A stretch of DNA of 64,000 bases from positions 158,490,545 to 158,554,544 of the forward strand of contig CM043950.1 of NCBI GenBank assembly GCA_014529385.2, in the 5' to 3' direction. The notes below the pieces were generated by a model, which saw only the letters and a list, made by a program, of their open reading frames with translations, ran no database searches and was not told the DNA's origin. A program made the translations under genes and the position numbers. This DNA comes from Adiantum capillus-veneris (Eukaryota > Streptophyta > Polypodiopsida > Polypodiales > Pteridaceae). This document shows positions 34,123-46,660 of the stretch, one piece after another; position 1 is the stretch's first letter; each line of letters starts with the position of its first letter.

Positions 34123-35114
34123 AGCATGAGGGTGATGTACTTCTCATTGTGGTTCTTTATGTTGATGATTTGCTGATCACTGGACCAAATGAGAGACATA
34201 TTGCTGAATTTAAGGCTGATTTGAATGCTACTTTCAAGATGAAAGATTCGGGGTTGTTGCATCATTACTTGGGTATACAGTTTAAGCAGTGTGATGGTGG
34301 TATTGCCTTGTGTCAAAAAAGTTACATAGAGACATTGCTATGTAAGTTTGGACTTGAGGATTGCAGACTTATTTCCACTCCCATGGAAACAGGTTTGAAA
34401 TTGAGTCTACATGATGCTGGCTATCCTGCTGATGTTACTCTTTACCAAACTGCTGTTGGATGCCTCATTTATGTATGCAACACGAGGCTAGATATTCACT
34501 TTGCAGTCTCACAGGTCAGCAGATTTATGCATAGCCCAGGGTCTAAGCATTGTCAGGATGTCAAGAGGATTTTCCGCTACCTTAGTGGCACTTTACATCT
34601 TGGCTTGTTTTATCCCAAGGGGGGATCATTGCCGCCAGACTTACATGCTTTTTCGGACTCAGATTGGGATGGTTGTTTTGACACGCGAGTGTCCACAAGT
34701 GGTTTTTGTTTCATGCTTGGCAGCTCATGTATATCATGGTTGAGCAAGAAGCAACCTACTGAGGCCACTTCAAGTTGTGAGGCTGAGTACAGGGCAGTCT
34801 TCACAGCTATGGTTGAGTGTGTATGGCTCAGATGCCTTATGGCTGATTTGGGTGTTGGACAGGACACTGCCAACACTATCTACACTGACAGTCAGAGTGC
34901 ATTGGCAGTTTCGAGGAACCCAGTTTTTCATGCTCGAACAAAGCACATTGAGGTGCATTACCACTATGTCAGGGAGAGGCTCTCAGTAGGAGAGATCAGC
35001 TTGGCTTATGTGCCAACACAGGACAACCTTGCAGATCTTTTCACAAAGGCATTGTCTTGTGAGAAGCTTGAAGCTTTCTGCAAAGCTTTGGGCTTACTCC
35101 CCTTTGTGGACTGA
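34113..35114 (+). pseudogene. C1 reverse transcriptase second part and RNase H
   Basis: YVKHEGDVLLIVVLYVDDLL carries the YVDD active site. RNase H follows: DSDWDGCFDTRVSTSGFCF, SKKQPTEATSSCEAEYRA, YTDSQSALAVSRNPVFHART and the closing KHIEVHYHYVRE...YVPTQDNLADLFTKAL. No internal stop. The polyprotein ends with TGA at 35112-35114, 75 bp before the 3' LTR. Confidence 0.9.
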
Positions 35115-35178
35115 TCCTGTCCTGAGGGCATGGCACTTCCCTTTACTCATGTGCCAGCTCTCGTTCACCGCATCACTC

Positions 35179-35189
35179 CAAGGGGGATT
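35179..35189 (+). promoter_or_regulatory. C1 polypurine tract
   Basis: AAGGGGGATT directly before the TG of the 3' LTR. Confidence 0.75.
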
Positions 35190-35417
35190 TGTTACCATAT
35201 ACATGTGGTAGTGATGTGTGTGAACACACTAGGACCGCCGGGGCATTTTTTCCCTCTTTAGGAGGTTTTTTCCCCCGAGCATTGTATATACGCCCATCAC
35301 TCTAGGGCTATCTATCTTTCCATTGCACACCAAGTAATACACTCTCTATTGTGTGCCTTGAGCTTCCTTCGTCTTCTCCAAGCTGTGTGCGTTTCTCTGC
35401 AACCCTAATTCCAACAG
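35190..35417 (+). repeat. C1 3' LTR
   Basis: 228 bp, nearly identical to 30241-30467 (three substitutions, two of them transitions). Followed by the GAGAT duplication. Confidence 0.95.
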
Positions 35418-35422
35418 AGATG

Positions 35423-38176
35423 GTAAAGTCTCACCCGTTAGTCCATTGGTCTTAGCGGGTAGAGGATCCATTTTTACCCTATGACATCATTCCAGAGTGG
35501 ATGACTAATCCACTTGGTGCTTGAGAGACATTGTCTGCCGCAAGCATGTCTGCTCTTTTTAGTCCATATCATACTTCCAAAGTAGAGTGACAAGTTCTAC
35601 TTGGTGTTTGGGAGACGTAGTGACCACAAACATGATCCTAAGTATGCATAATTCTTAAAATTTGTGCACGAAACATAAAAAGAGAGTCTTATAAGACAAA
35701 AACAAGGATCATTTAAAATGCATTTCTTTTACATTTGCTTACTCTTTTGTGTCATTGTAAGCATCATTAACAAGGTTCATATTACCCTTAAGCTATGTTC
35801 TTTGCATGGATTTAGCATCTTTTAAAGGATGTTAATTCTTAACTTAAATAGGATAATGTCAGTAATCTTACCATTTCTTAATACCTTGTGTTCCTGTCGA
35901 AGGATGAACTTGGGTTGGAGCTCATTTGCTTCATCCTCGATCTCTAATGGGTCTACATTTATAGCCTCTATTGGTGGCTCTCCTTAATAAGGCTCGAATA
36001 GGCTCTCATGAAAAATGATATATATGAGCCAATAGTTGGGCAACTTTAATTGTTTAGTAAGACCCAAAGAAATATTTATTTTTCTTTAAAGGATAAGGCT
36101 CTTTTATGCCTAATGGCAGGAGCCTCTTTTGCCTAGCTAATAGATGGATATAGCCTGTTTAATCTTCTAAAAAGATTCGTTTTGATCTCGTCTATACTCC
36201 TTTTCAATGAAGATCTTCCCAGGTACCTTAAGCTACAAGGGACATTTGGATCTTCTTTCTTTAGCCTCGAAAGGTACTTTCCCCTTAGAAGTATGTTCAT
36301 GTTATTAGAGACATACTGTTGTTAGGGTAAGTACTTCTCCCATTTTGAGCATTGATCTACCTCGAATCACAAGCTTTTAGTAGATCAAGGATCATTAGTT
36401 TTGTGATTTTCCTTTTGGCCATCCGTTGGAATAGTAGGCCAACATAAGAGGGTTACTCTAGTTCTAATAGAGACTCTATCAAAAATTAGTGGTCATGGTA
36501 GGATTTCTATCTGACACAATTAGATGTTGACAAGCCATGGTCCTTCTATCATACTTCATCTTTTGGTATACCATACATTTTGAAACATACTCTTGTATGT
36601 TCTTGTTTATTGGTAATCCAATACAAGTATGCTTTTATTACTAAAAGAATAAATTCGAATTCCTCTTTGCCCCGCATATGGGAGGAGCATGGGAAGTGAG
36701 GAAGATATAGCCTATTGAGCTATGGAAGATAACCATCCTCTAACGTGAGTGGTTCTTTTTCTTCCATTTGTAAAGGCTATTATTATATCCCTAAAGCTTG
36801 GGTTAGAAGCATATTTAACTATCACAAAACATAGTTCATTGTAAGTTGCTATTGATACCCTATGTACCCTTGGCCATCGGGAAAATGCATCGGCTACATG
36901 TTTGTGCTTGCCAGCAATGTGAGCAATGTAAAATTTAAATGCAAAAAGAAATTTTCCCACCTCATTTGATTGTCGAAGAGCTTGGTTTGTATCATGGATG
37001 GAGTCTGCAAGAAGTACTTCCATGTGTCAACGGCATGTAAAATAGCTCGTAGTTCCTTTTGTATATGTCCAACAGTCGCTCATTGGATTTGAGTCTTTGA
37101 ATCTTGTATTCTATAGTATTCCCTTCATGAAGCAAATTTTTGCTTGAAGGCATGCATCCAGGCATTACATTGGACCTCAAATAGCTTTGAGAGATTGCGT
37201 AGTGTAAGCATAAGTTGAGAGATAAGTTTCTCTTTGAACTTTTCAAAAGTATTTTTCTCTCTTTGTAGTCCATGTACACTTAACGTTCTTTTTGTTAAGT
37301 CATGTATTGGACCTGCTATATAAGCATGAATTTTTCCTATGAAGCATCCTAGTATGCACTCATACCTTTAGAGCTTCGCAACTCATGTAGACTCCTTGGA
37401 TTAGGCCATCTTTTTATTACCTCTACCTTTTGTGGTTCCATACAAATACCACCTTTAGAGATAATGTGACCTAATTATTGAATCTCTTTTTTAGAAATCC
37501 ACTTTTCTTTTGGTTAGAGGAAATCCTAATCTCTCTCAAAACTTACCAGTTCATGTTATTGCCTTTTGAACTCCTCTTGTGGAGCTTATAAAGCTCAATA
37601 AGGAGGCTTATTAGGCAGTGAGCTTCGTGGTAAAATCTCCATTGCATGGTCATTGTCCCCTCATTGTGGAGATAGATCACGGGGTATCATCAATAAAAAC
37701 ATTTTGGAATCCATTTAGGAATGTAGAAAATTCTAATTCCGCTTGATTCCCGTCTTTTTTTTTTTTATTGTTATTGGTTGAAACATTGAATTCATATACA
37801 GACTTTTCAACAAAAACCATGTATATGAATATATAGATTTTCATTAACTTACAAAAAGCATGCATATTTACATGGTATAGGATGCTACCCGACTCATAAA
37901 CATGTATGTACATATCTCCTAGCTTAGGAAAAACAAAAGCCTTTTGCTATGAGCATCCTCTTTTGGAGTTTCCAGCATAGAAACTCAAGGCGGCTTGTTG
38001 CATGCATTTCTTTGGGGACAAGCACGATAGACATGCCCTTATTGTCCACACTTGTAGCATTTGTTATCCTTATGATAACACTCTAGCTCTATTGGAGAGA
38101 GTCTATTCTTACCTTTGTAGACTCCTTTCTCCTTAGCTTTGTTATCGGTGTTGCTAGAGTTGCCTTTGGAGGAAGT
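35423..38176 (-). pseudogene. G1 pol remnants
   Basis: On the minus strand the zinc knuckle CYKCG...GHVYRACP lies near 38040-38090. RNase H/RT connection phrases (TIEYKIQRLKSNERLLDIYK near 37080-37140) and HIAGKHKHVADAFSRW (about 36870-36930), the end of RNase H, follow. Integrase-core traces (MRGKEEFEFILLVI, GIPKDEV, RNPTMTT) lie at about 36500-36680. Stops and shifts are frequent throughout and no domain is intact. At 35480-35640 a ~80-bp phrase ending CCACTTGGTG(C/T)TTG(A/G)GAGAC is repeated once. Confidence 0.75.
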
Positions 38177-39427
38177 TTAATCATTATTCCTTCCTCTAGG
38201 CTCATTTTGATCCTTCACTTCCATGGGCTTAGAGTTTCTCTTAACCCCTTGTTGGAAATTGATTTGAGAAGCGACCATAGTATGGTGTATGACCGCCGAT
38301 ATGGCATTAGGCCTTTGTGAGTTAATATACTCGGCCATCTCGTCAAAAAGACCCACACAAAATTGTTGCTTTTGCTCCTCAAAGCCTATCTTTTTGTAGA
38401 CACTGGCTTTGAGAAGTAAATCCCAAAACTTATCTACATACTTCTGGATAGACTCGTAGGGAGAGAGTTTCAAGTTTTGCCATTCTGTGAGGACATTGTC
38501 TTTAGTGTTGCTTGCCAGAAATTGTTTCATGATGGAGGCTCTTAAAGCCTTCCATGTCCTTGGACCTTTCCTTTGGGCTCGTAGGCTAGCCCACCATTTA
38601 AGAGTGGAGCTCTGAAAATGCATAGATACCTGACGCAGTTTAGAGGACTCCATGAAGTCCTCATCACCAAAGGCCACATCAAACTGTTGGATGAAGGCCA
38701 AGATCTTGTCCGTAGCACCCAAGGTGCCATCATAGGTAAGAAAAGTGGTGTCCTTTCCTCCCTCCTTGAACTTCTTCAGCTTCTTGGACCTTCTCCAAAC
38801 CGGATAGGACTTGCGATGGCCTTTCCTTTTGTACTCTTTGAGAGAAGAGCCGCTACCTTCATTGGAATATGAGGAAGGTGATGAATATGGAGAAGAGGGT
38901 GACCTCTTTCTCTCCTTTTCCTTCTTTTGGTACCTCTCTTCCTTTTTGTGATAACAAGGAGGAGGACTTTCCGGCAATCTTTCTCTCTTGGGGGAAATTG
39001 GAGATCGTTGAGGCTGCCGTCTTCTTGGAGCCACATCTTCAGAAGTATTGGGAGACTCGCTTCTTTCTCCTTATCTTGGGGAAGGCTCTATAGTAGAGAC
39101 TTCACCTTTCTTCTTGGATGGAGGTAAGCCCGCTAGTAATCGTTTAAGCGCTTCATATGGGTTCTCCTCTTCTCTCACCGTAGAGAGCCCTCTCTTGGAA
39201 ATCTCTTGAAGAGACTTCTCAGGTGCTCTCTCTTTTGGGGGAGTTTGGAGAATCCCATAACTATGAAGTTGTTGGAAAACTTCACCTTGTAGGGCTGGGT
39301 TTCCCATAGCTTGTTGCAGCTTAGAAACAAGACACTTGATAAACATGGGAGCATCATCATTAGCACCTTCATGTGCAAAATCAAAGTTATCAATACTCGT
39401 TCTACTCTCTTGATTATTGTCAGCCAT
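38177..39427 (-). pseudogene. G1 gag, one stop
   Basis: ATG at 39427 opens MADNNQESRTSIDNFDFAHE, the same start as the G2 gag at 50617. A Pro/Ser/Lys/Arg-rich stretch leads to the retrotransposon gag core (FLTYDGTLGATDKILAFIQQ, then WWASLRAQRKGPRTWKAL, then YINSQRPNAISAVIHHTMVA). One in-frame TAA near 39071 splits it, and another stop at 38177 precedes the zinc knuckle. Capsid-forming role is inferred from the family. Confidence 0.88.
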
Positions 39428-39827
39428 GTTAACAAAATTTATGTATGTACTTAGTGTATGATTTGGAAATTCAAAACCTTAGTTCCACTCCTCTTAGCCT
39501 TTGAAAATCGGCTCTTAAGTATCTACACCCATGGCTCAAAGTGGTTAATTATAGAGAGTAGAGGAGTAGGTCTAACATAGCAGAGTTGCCGAGGGTTAGC
39601 TCCTTTCGGACTTCTTATGGCTCATTAATGATAAAGCCGTAGGCAAGTCTAAAAAGACTCCATTATTAAGTCCAAAGCTCCCGAGGTGTGCACCATATCC
39701 CACATAGTGGGCTCAACAAAACCGATAATAGATCCCAATTCCACTTACCCTAATATAATTAACAACATCAACCATTTATAGGCTACTTAAGGACCTCTCT
39801 TCTTAAGCAAGAAAAGAGAAACCAAAT

Positions 39828-39839
39828 GCTCTGATACCA
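39828..39839 (-). promoter_or_regulatory. G1 primer-binding site
   Basis: GCTCTGATACCA on +, i.e. TGGTATCAGAGC on the element's strand, one base from the LTR. Confidence 0.9.
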
Positions 39840-39840
39840 A

Positions 39841-39987
39841 TGTAATGGAAATGGCCTATGAACTTAGAGAATAGTGGAATTAAGAGAATTAGAGTGAAAA
39901 ACTTTGAGAGCATAGATGGTGAACTTAATTGGTAGTATCAACTTAATCATAACACTTAATTAACTAGGCATGAGCAATACCTTTGCA

Positions 39988-40030
<43 letters not shown>

Positions 40031-41654
40031 GAGAATATGACAACAGTTGAGGACCGGATTTATGTGGAGCCGGTCCCCCCTCCAAAAGGCATTTGTATTT
40101 TAGATTCTCTCATTAAGAGAGACTTGGTACAATACAATCTTTGTGTTCCTTGAGACCTCTTTGGCAGTATGGAGATGGAAGCTTCATACACCAAGATTTT
40201 GCATAATATCAATAATCCATCTTAGCTTGAAAACAATCAAGAACTCGTGAACATCATTAGTCTTTGTTTTCCCTAAATCATTTGAGTGCATGAGGATGTA
40301 TACTTTTATGCATCAAGTTGTGCCTAAAGTACCAATTAATCTTCCTTGCAATACAATTAATCTACTTGCATTAAGTAACTAATCTACTTGCAATAAACCA
40401 TTAGCCTTCTTGCAATAAGCATAACATGCACTTTGTGGAAAGCATTAACTATCCCAAGCCTCAGTCCCAAGACATCAAACACCTTCGAAGGTGGAGAGAG
40501 CTAGCAGGGAATGAGGGTAGGGAAGAGGAAGAAGAAGTATTCCATAGGAGAAAGAAATAATTCCTCACTTATCATCACTCTTCTTGCTTAGCATACATAA
40601 TAGCATAGTAATGAAGATGGAAAGCTTAAGCATTGAAGCATATCTCTTGGTTGGATTTGCATTCCATAGCCAAGAGTGTTCGTGTAGGCTCTCAACTTCT
40701 CAAGGAGCTTGGAGAGGGAGATGGAGCTCTTGCACCTTGCCTAGCACACCATTAGAGTGTTTGTGAGTGTGTGTGGGTGAGTATACCCCCGAAGAAACCC
40801 CCTAGCTTGCTTGGGTTGACCCCCCCTTGTAGCTCATGCTTGAAGCTCATTGGACCCCTCCAGGCCTAGCCAATCATAAGCAGGAGGCATTACAAGCGGC
40901 AAGGGTAGCCTTGAGACAAGTGTCCCCCTTTCCCCTTTGAGAGAGAGGACTTGATAAATGAAAAATAAATTAATTAAATCCCCTAAATTATCATTGGCCC
41001 CCCTTGGGTGGCCAACCAAAAGGCTTTAGACACACCATGAGGGCAACATGAGGAGGAACCTGACAAGTGTCCCTTTTGCTTTCTTTGTACCATGCATGCC
41101 TTGTGTGAGTGTGTGGGTGTTCTCTCTCATCCCCCCTCATGTAGGGCTCGCCCCCTCCTTGTAGGGATTGAATCTTTGACTTTTTGACACCCCAACCCCT
41201 CATGCATAGGCCCAGTTCCCACCAAAGCTTGTCCCTTAAGCACTTTAAGCTTGGGTTGGGTTCTCACCTCAAGTGCAACCCTAACATCTCAAGCATGTCA
41301 AGCACCTCAAGCACCTTAGTCATCAAGCATGACAAGAAGGACAAGCACCTCAAGCTGGGTCGGGTTCCCGTGCCTCAAGCTCAACCCTAGCTTACCTAAG
41401 GTCAAAGGACTTTTACATACATTATTGGAGGTCTTCAATGAAGCTAACCCTAAGGTCTTATTCTCCATTGGTTAGCCTTGCTCTTTGATAGACCATCTCT
41501 CATTTGGGCTCCTTTACCATTGGCCCCGTGTTGAGATAGCTCTATAAGCACATGTCTATATCTTAACCCTTGTTTCCGTTTATTCTTCCACATTAAGTGG
41601 TCAGTTTAATATGAGAAAATCATTTGGGTTGGTTAGATATTAGTTTTTATGACA
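39841..41654 (-). repeat. G1 5' LTR
   Basis: 1814 bp, TG...CA. Contains a GA tract (about 39988-40027) and a cluster of AAGCACCTCAAGC-type repeats near 41280-41360. Aligns along its whole length with 45033-46660 and 48577-50201, though less alike to them than those two are to each other. Confidence 0.9.
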
Positions 41655-41985
41655 TAGGACGTGATCATTGGGTGCTGACTAACCAGCTGTTTGTGGCATG
41701 CACCATAGCCGCCCCGCTGTCCTTTCCTCTCTCGTTCACCTACCACTCGCATTCTCCGCTCTCTGCCACTGCTTTGCAGCAGCCCAACTGGTGCCAACCA
41801 GTTTCTCTTTCTCTCTCAGGTGCCTACTAATTAGTACCTCTCTCTTCTTCTTGCATGGCAGCGCCAACTCATAACCACACACCGTTCTCTCTCTTAGCTG
41901 ACGGCGCAGCTGTGTGCCTTACCATGCACACCACCAACCCGCGTAGACCGCATGCGACTTCTGGCAATCCTCGTCGACTCTCTCC

Positions 41986-42035
<50 letters not shown>

Positions 42036-42829
42036 CCAAATGGAGGCACACCCACACACAGCCTAGTTCTCTCTCTCATGGACGCCGTCTCTTTCTCCCT
42101 CTCCCTTTAGTTGGCAGCCACCCCTTGGTGGTATACCACCCTCCCCCCACTCTCTCTCTGTCCTCCTCTCTGCCCCACGTTCGGTACACACTCATACATT
42201 CTACAGCCCTTGAACGACATGCACAGGTGACTCAGAGTGCTCCTAGCCGCCCCACCTAACCCTTGATCACCTTAGACTACTCGTACTCCATGACCATGCA
42301 ATCTTCTCTCTTTCTCTCTCTCCTTGATGCATCCTCTTCAGCCGCCATGAGTCACACGAGTAGCTCTCGAGACTTTGGGATCGGCCAAGCTTTCACTACC
42401 AATCCCCCATGCAAAGGGAGCCACAGACTAACCATGGGCTCCAATAGTGTGGAGAGGGTCGCATCAAGCTACAGCTTTCTCTCTCGTTCTTTGCGACTAG
42501 CGCCATGGCTGCGTGTGCCACCAAACGGCTTCCCAGTACAGGCAGCTTCAGACACAGGTGAAGCAGTCGCGCAAGTAGGAACAGACGCAGCTAAGTCTAC
42601 ACTCCACCCTTTTCAGAAAAAATATGCTAAGATCAACATCTTGATTATTCTGTTCTTATGTGTGATCTCCTCACACATATGCATGTATTCTATGTTGAAA
42701 ACGATCAATTTAGGGCCTTGAATTGTAAGAAAAATTGAAATCAATTGTAAAGGAACCATCCCATGAGTTGAGATGTACAGTATCAGAAACAAGAAACAGG
42801 ACAAGAGGAGATGAGTGAAGGCCAACTAC
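41655..42829 (+). mobile_element. E2 interior, second segment, first part
   Basis: E2 sequence resuming after the G1 target duplication. Includes (TC)n at 41983-42033. The frame at 42263-42721 is GC-richer than its surroundings and may be another captured fragment, but I recognise no domain. Confidence 0.55.
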
Positions 42830-43578
42830 CTTCTCCTTGATCATCCAGCCTGAGAATGATGAAACCAAATTTGATATGGGAGATAAGGGTGAAGGTCCAA
42901 AAGACAATGTTGAAGATGGAGTAATAGTCCTCCTAGATAGGCGTGTGTAATGTGAAGGCTGAAAACACATAAAGTGGACATGTACCAATGCCCGCATACA
43001 CCACACCCATTGTCCGATACGCCAACAACATCATCTGCCAATGCTTGCCACTAAACCATCCTCTGAAATTAGACAGCCACAAGAAACCCAACAATTTTGA
43101 CATTAGAGTGGTGAAAGCCTTGTGCTCAAAGGTGTTGAAAAGCTTAAATGCAAGCTAGTAACCAAGTTTTAGTTGTTCACTTTCTAATGCATATAATACA
43201 ACACTCTAGTCTGAAGTCCAATGCAACACAAGAAGATTAATTCACATTAATCAATTACCTTTGAGGCAAGGAGAATCTTTTCTCCTTGCAGTCCTGAAGT
43301 TGGCAGTCATAGTTATTCTCAAGATCCTCGAGGATGCCATCACTCTGCAGGCGCAACAACTCGAGGGAGTAGCTACTCTCCTCGCGATAGATATTGCGCC
43401 TATCGCTGCCTCTGTTGTCGACATCTACTACTGTTGAATTTTCTTCATGATCTGCCTTGTGCGTATGTTTTGATTGGCCTGATGCGTTCTCCAATTCATA
43501 AGGATGTTGCTTGTCTTGATCCGCACTAGCATCGTCCATATTGCAAGATGCAGAGGGAAGCTCTTGTCTTTTGCTCAT
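42830..43578 (-). pseudogene. captured HAK/KUP potassium-transporter gene fragment inside E2, antisense to E2
   Basis: Two exons with a 196-nt intron are seen on the minus strand. Exon 43259-43578 (acceptor ...CCAAAGCAG, donor AAAG/GTAATT) encodes an acidic N-terminal region ending LEDLENNYDCQ...RFSLPQ. Exon 42830-43062 (acceptor CTAATTTCAG, donor GAAG/GTAGTT) encodes WQMMLLAYRTMGVVYAGIG, TCPLYVFSAFTLHTPI and FGFIILRLDDQGEG. That is the first membrane segment and GVVYGDLGTSPLYV signature of KT/HAK/KUP transporters, ending at GEG where the family commonly has an intron. The reading phase joins correctly across the intron. A TAG follows HTPI and only about 180 residues are present, so it is a fragment. 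An intact relative would move K+ across the plasma membrane or tonoplast. Confidence 0.75.
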
Positions 43579-45032
43579 CTGCTTTGGCAGCAGCATGAGA
43601 CAAATTAATACTCTCACTGTACACAAAGCTCAAGGGCTAATTACTACACATATCTCTTCAATTGACAAGCGTTTTGATAGATTACCACCAGCTATATTTG
43701 TTGCCTACACGCCTACTGCAGCTGGTCGATCATTCATGTGCTGGTTAAGCCCTGCATAATAATAGCGAGTCACGAGCAAAGTAGTGCAGGGAAGCTCAGA
43801 AAGAAGGCCACACACTCATAGCCCTTGGGGTCAAGGAGTAAGCTCAGAAAGAAGGACACCCTTTCACCTCCTCCCTTCTAGAATGACAACCTACAGAGGA
43901 GGACATTCCCGAAGCTCTGTAGAGATTGCTGCGTTACTTTCTTAGATGCCGCCCAATGCAGCACATACACGGGCATTGACGAAGCTCTTCCGTGACTGCT
44001 GCAATACTCTTTGGGACGATGCTCACTACAGTGCATCCTCGCATATCCACAATGATGATGGGGATCAAGTCTGATGTTTTTTGAACTTTAGCTTTAATGT
44101 TTTTACAATTTAGTCTTTTTTAATTATTTAAGTACCCAAACATTGGATTAGATTCACCCTGATTGTAACATTTTTGGACTCTAAATGTCATTTTGTCCTT
44201 CGAAGGCGTTTAATGTAACATTTTATTTCATTTCATTTCGCGCTTTTCTGCTGCATCTGACACCTCTACAACAGTGCCCCACACCCTTAATTACACTGCC
44301 AATACACCCCATCAACAACTACAATCTGGCTAGATGATAATATATCCACAAATATAACTAAAGCATAGTGAGGAACATTAATGAATGATACAAATTTGCG
44401 GTGGGTAACAACACAAATTTACGCAGCCAGTGTTTCGAACACAATGGATTACATCACGCTATTTGCGGAGACTTTATGGTATTCTGTCGGTACGTAGCAC
44501 AATATTTTAAACACCTTTGCGATTCCTAGCAATGTTATTAGCATTTTATATTTAGCTGGTTAATGCTAGCACACGTTAGTACAAAATGTTCTATGCTCAT
44601 ACTCCTACTGTCAGCTTGCTCGATAACCACTTTTTGCAACTTCATCTAATTACGACCCGGCTCTATTGCATGCTCTTTCTCAGATACCTTGTATCGATCA
44701 ACATTGTCAAATATCCTGCATTCTTAATAAGGGACTTAAAATTAGTTAGACTTCTCAAACTGTGAACATTTTTTGGGTTTTCTCCTTTCGAATAGCTCAT
44801 TGTTACATTTTACTAGTTGTTGTACATTAGCGCTGCTTCGCACCATTATGTTTAGTTCGTTTACCACAATTTTAAGGAAATAAACGTATCGTTTTTGCTT
44901 GACCGTAATCAAATGATTTTTATCATGATCTTCACTTCTCTAACTCATTTAAGGATTCACAAAAACCTATGCAGGCCATAATGTGAGGACGTCGGATAAG
45001 TAATCTCTTTACTTTATTTTGCAAACTCATTT
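43579..45032 (+). mobile_element. E2 interior, second segment, last part
   Basis: Non-coding. 44070-45030 matches the reverse complement of E3 (about 57510-58420), including ATTTCATTTCATTTCGCGC and GAGGTGTCAGATGCAGC in E3's reading. It ends with CATTT (45028-45032) where the solo gypsy LTR is inserted. Confidence 0.7.
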
Positions 45033-46660
45033 TGTAATGGAATTTGCCTTAATATGTGAGAGTAGCGGAATTTAATGAGAGTACTTTCAAGAAATGATTT
45101 TGTGAGCATAGCGGGTTGACATAATTGAAGATAGCAACATAATCATAGCAACTAGTTAACTTGGCATAGACAATACTTTTGCAAGAGAGAGAGTTTAGAG
45201 AACATGACAACAGTTGAGGACCTGATTTATGTGGAGCCGGTCCCCCCTCCAATAGGCATTTGTATTATGATTTCTCCCATTAAGAGAGACTTGTTACAAT
45301 ACATTCTTTGTGTTCCTTGTGACCTAGGTGATGCCATGAAGATGGAAGGCTTCATGCATCACAAACATAACATAAACTTGAAGAAAGCTTTAACTATCCC
45401 AAGCCTCAGTCCCAAGACCTCAAACACCTTCGAAGGTGGAGAGAGCTAGCAGGGAATGAGGGTAGGGAAGAGGAAGAAGAAACATTTCGTAGGAGAAAGA
45501 ATTAGTTCCTCACTTATCATACTCTTGTTGCTAGCATACATAATAGCATAGTAATGAAGAAGAAGGAGATGGCAAGCTTAAGCATTGAAGCATGGCTCTT
45601 GGTTGGATTTGCACTCCATAGCCAAGAGTGTTGGTGTAGGCTCTCAACCTCTACTTGCTTGGAGAAGGAGAGGGAGCTCTTGCACTTTGCATAGTACACA
45701 ATGAGAGTGCTTGTGAGTGTGTGTGGGTGAGTATACCCCTCAAGCAAGCCCCTAGCTAGCTTGGGTCGACCCCCCCTTGTAGCTCATGCTTGAAGCTCAT
45801 TGGACCCCTCCAGGCCTAGCCAATCACAAGCAACATGGGTAGCCTTGGGACAAGTGTCCCCCTTTCCCCTTTGAGAGAGAGGACTTGATAAATGCAAAAT
45901 CAATTAGATAATTCAAGTAATTTATCATTGGACCCCTTTGAAGCCTAGCCAATAGGCTTCAAGCAACACATGAAGGTAACATGGGTAGGGACCTGACATG
46001 TGTCCTTGCTGCCTCTTCAAGTTGGGGCTTCCCTTGTGTGTGTGAGTGGGTGTTCTCTCTCTAGCCCCTAGGAAAAGGGCTCGCCCCCCCTCTTGTAGGA
46101 ATGCTTTTGACTTTAGGTGATCAAGCACCTTACTCACCAAGCATGACAAAGCACTTGAACTAGGGGGTGTTCCCACAAGCATCTCAGGCAAGCTTCTCAA
46201 GGCACCTCAAGTACCTTAATCATGCAGCAAGTCAAGCACCTCAAGCATGGAGCCAGTCAAGCACCTCAAGCATGACAAACACCTCAAGCACGACAAGCAC
46301 CTCGAGCAGGACAAGCACCTCAAGCATGACAAGCACCTCAAGCAGGACAAGCACCTCGAGCTTGGGCCAGGTTCCCACCTCAAGCTCAGCCCTAGCTTAC
46401 CTAAGGTCAAAGGACTTTTACACACATTTATTGGAGGTCTTCAATGAAGCTAACCCTAAGGTCTTATGCTCCATTGGTTAGCCTTGCTCTTTGATAGACC
46501 ATCTCCCTTTTGGGCCCCTTTACCATTGGCCCCATGTTGAGATAGATCTATAAGCACATATCTATATCTTAACACTTGTTCCCGTTTATTCTCCCACATT
46601 AAGTGATCAATTTAATATGAGAAAATCATTTGGGTTGGTTAGATATTAGATTTTATGACA
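45033..46660 (-). repeat. solo gypsy LTR (G family) inserted in E2
   Basis: 1628 bp, complete TG...CA ends, no primer-binding site or interior on either side. The left flank is CATTT. The expected right duplicate is not at 46661 but, reversed (AAATG), at 48572-48576 before the G2 LTR. It includes reiterated (A/G)AGCACCTCAAGC motifs at 46130-46370 and is nearly identical to the reverse complement of 48577-50201. Confidence 0.88.

Larger units (their letters stand above)
30241..35417 (+). mobile_element. C1: Ty1/copia element nested in G1
   Basis: Two LTRs of 227 and 228 bp differ at only three positions by eye. Target duplication GAGAT (30236-30240, 35418-35422), primer-binding site and polypurine tract are all intact. 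The order gag, protease, integrase, RT, RNase H is that of copia. The coding part is one polyprotein broken by in-frame stops and two 1-nt frameshifts. It is the youngest visible insertion in the nest. Confidence 0.95.
29961..41654 (-). mobile_element. G1: Ty3/gypsy element, decayed, carrying nested copia C1
   Basis: Minus-oriented. The 5' LTR (39841-41654), primer-binding site, gag, degenerate pol and a short 3' LTR (29961-30192) are all present. A perfect 5-bp target duplication TAGGA (29956-29960 and 41655-41659) shows it inserted as one unit into E2. Without C1 it is about 6.5 kb. Pol is recognisable only in patches (see separate entries). A polypurine-like AAGAGAGAGGTAA adjoins the 3' LTR on the element's strand. 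Confidence 0.88.
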
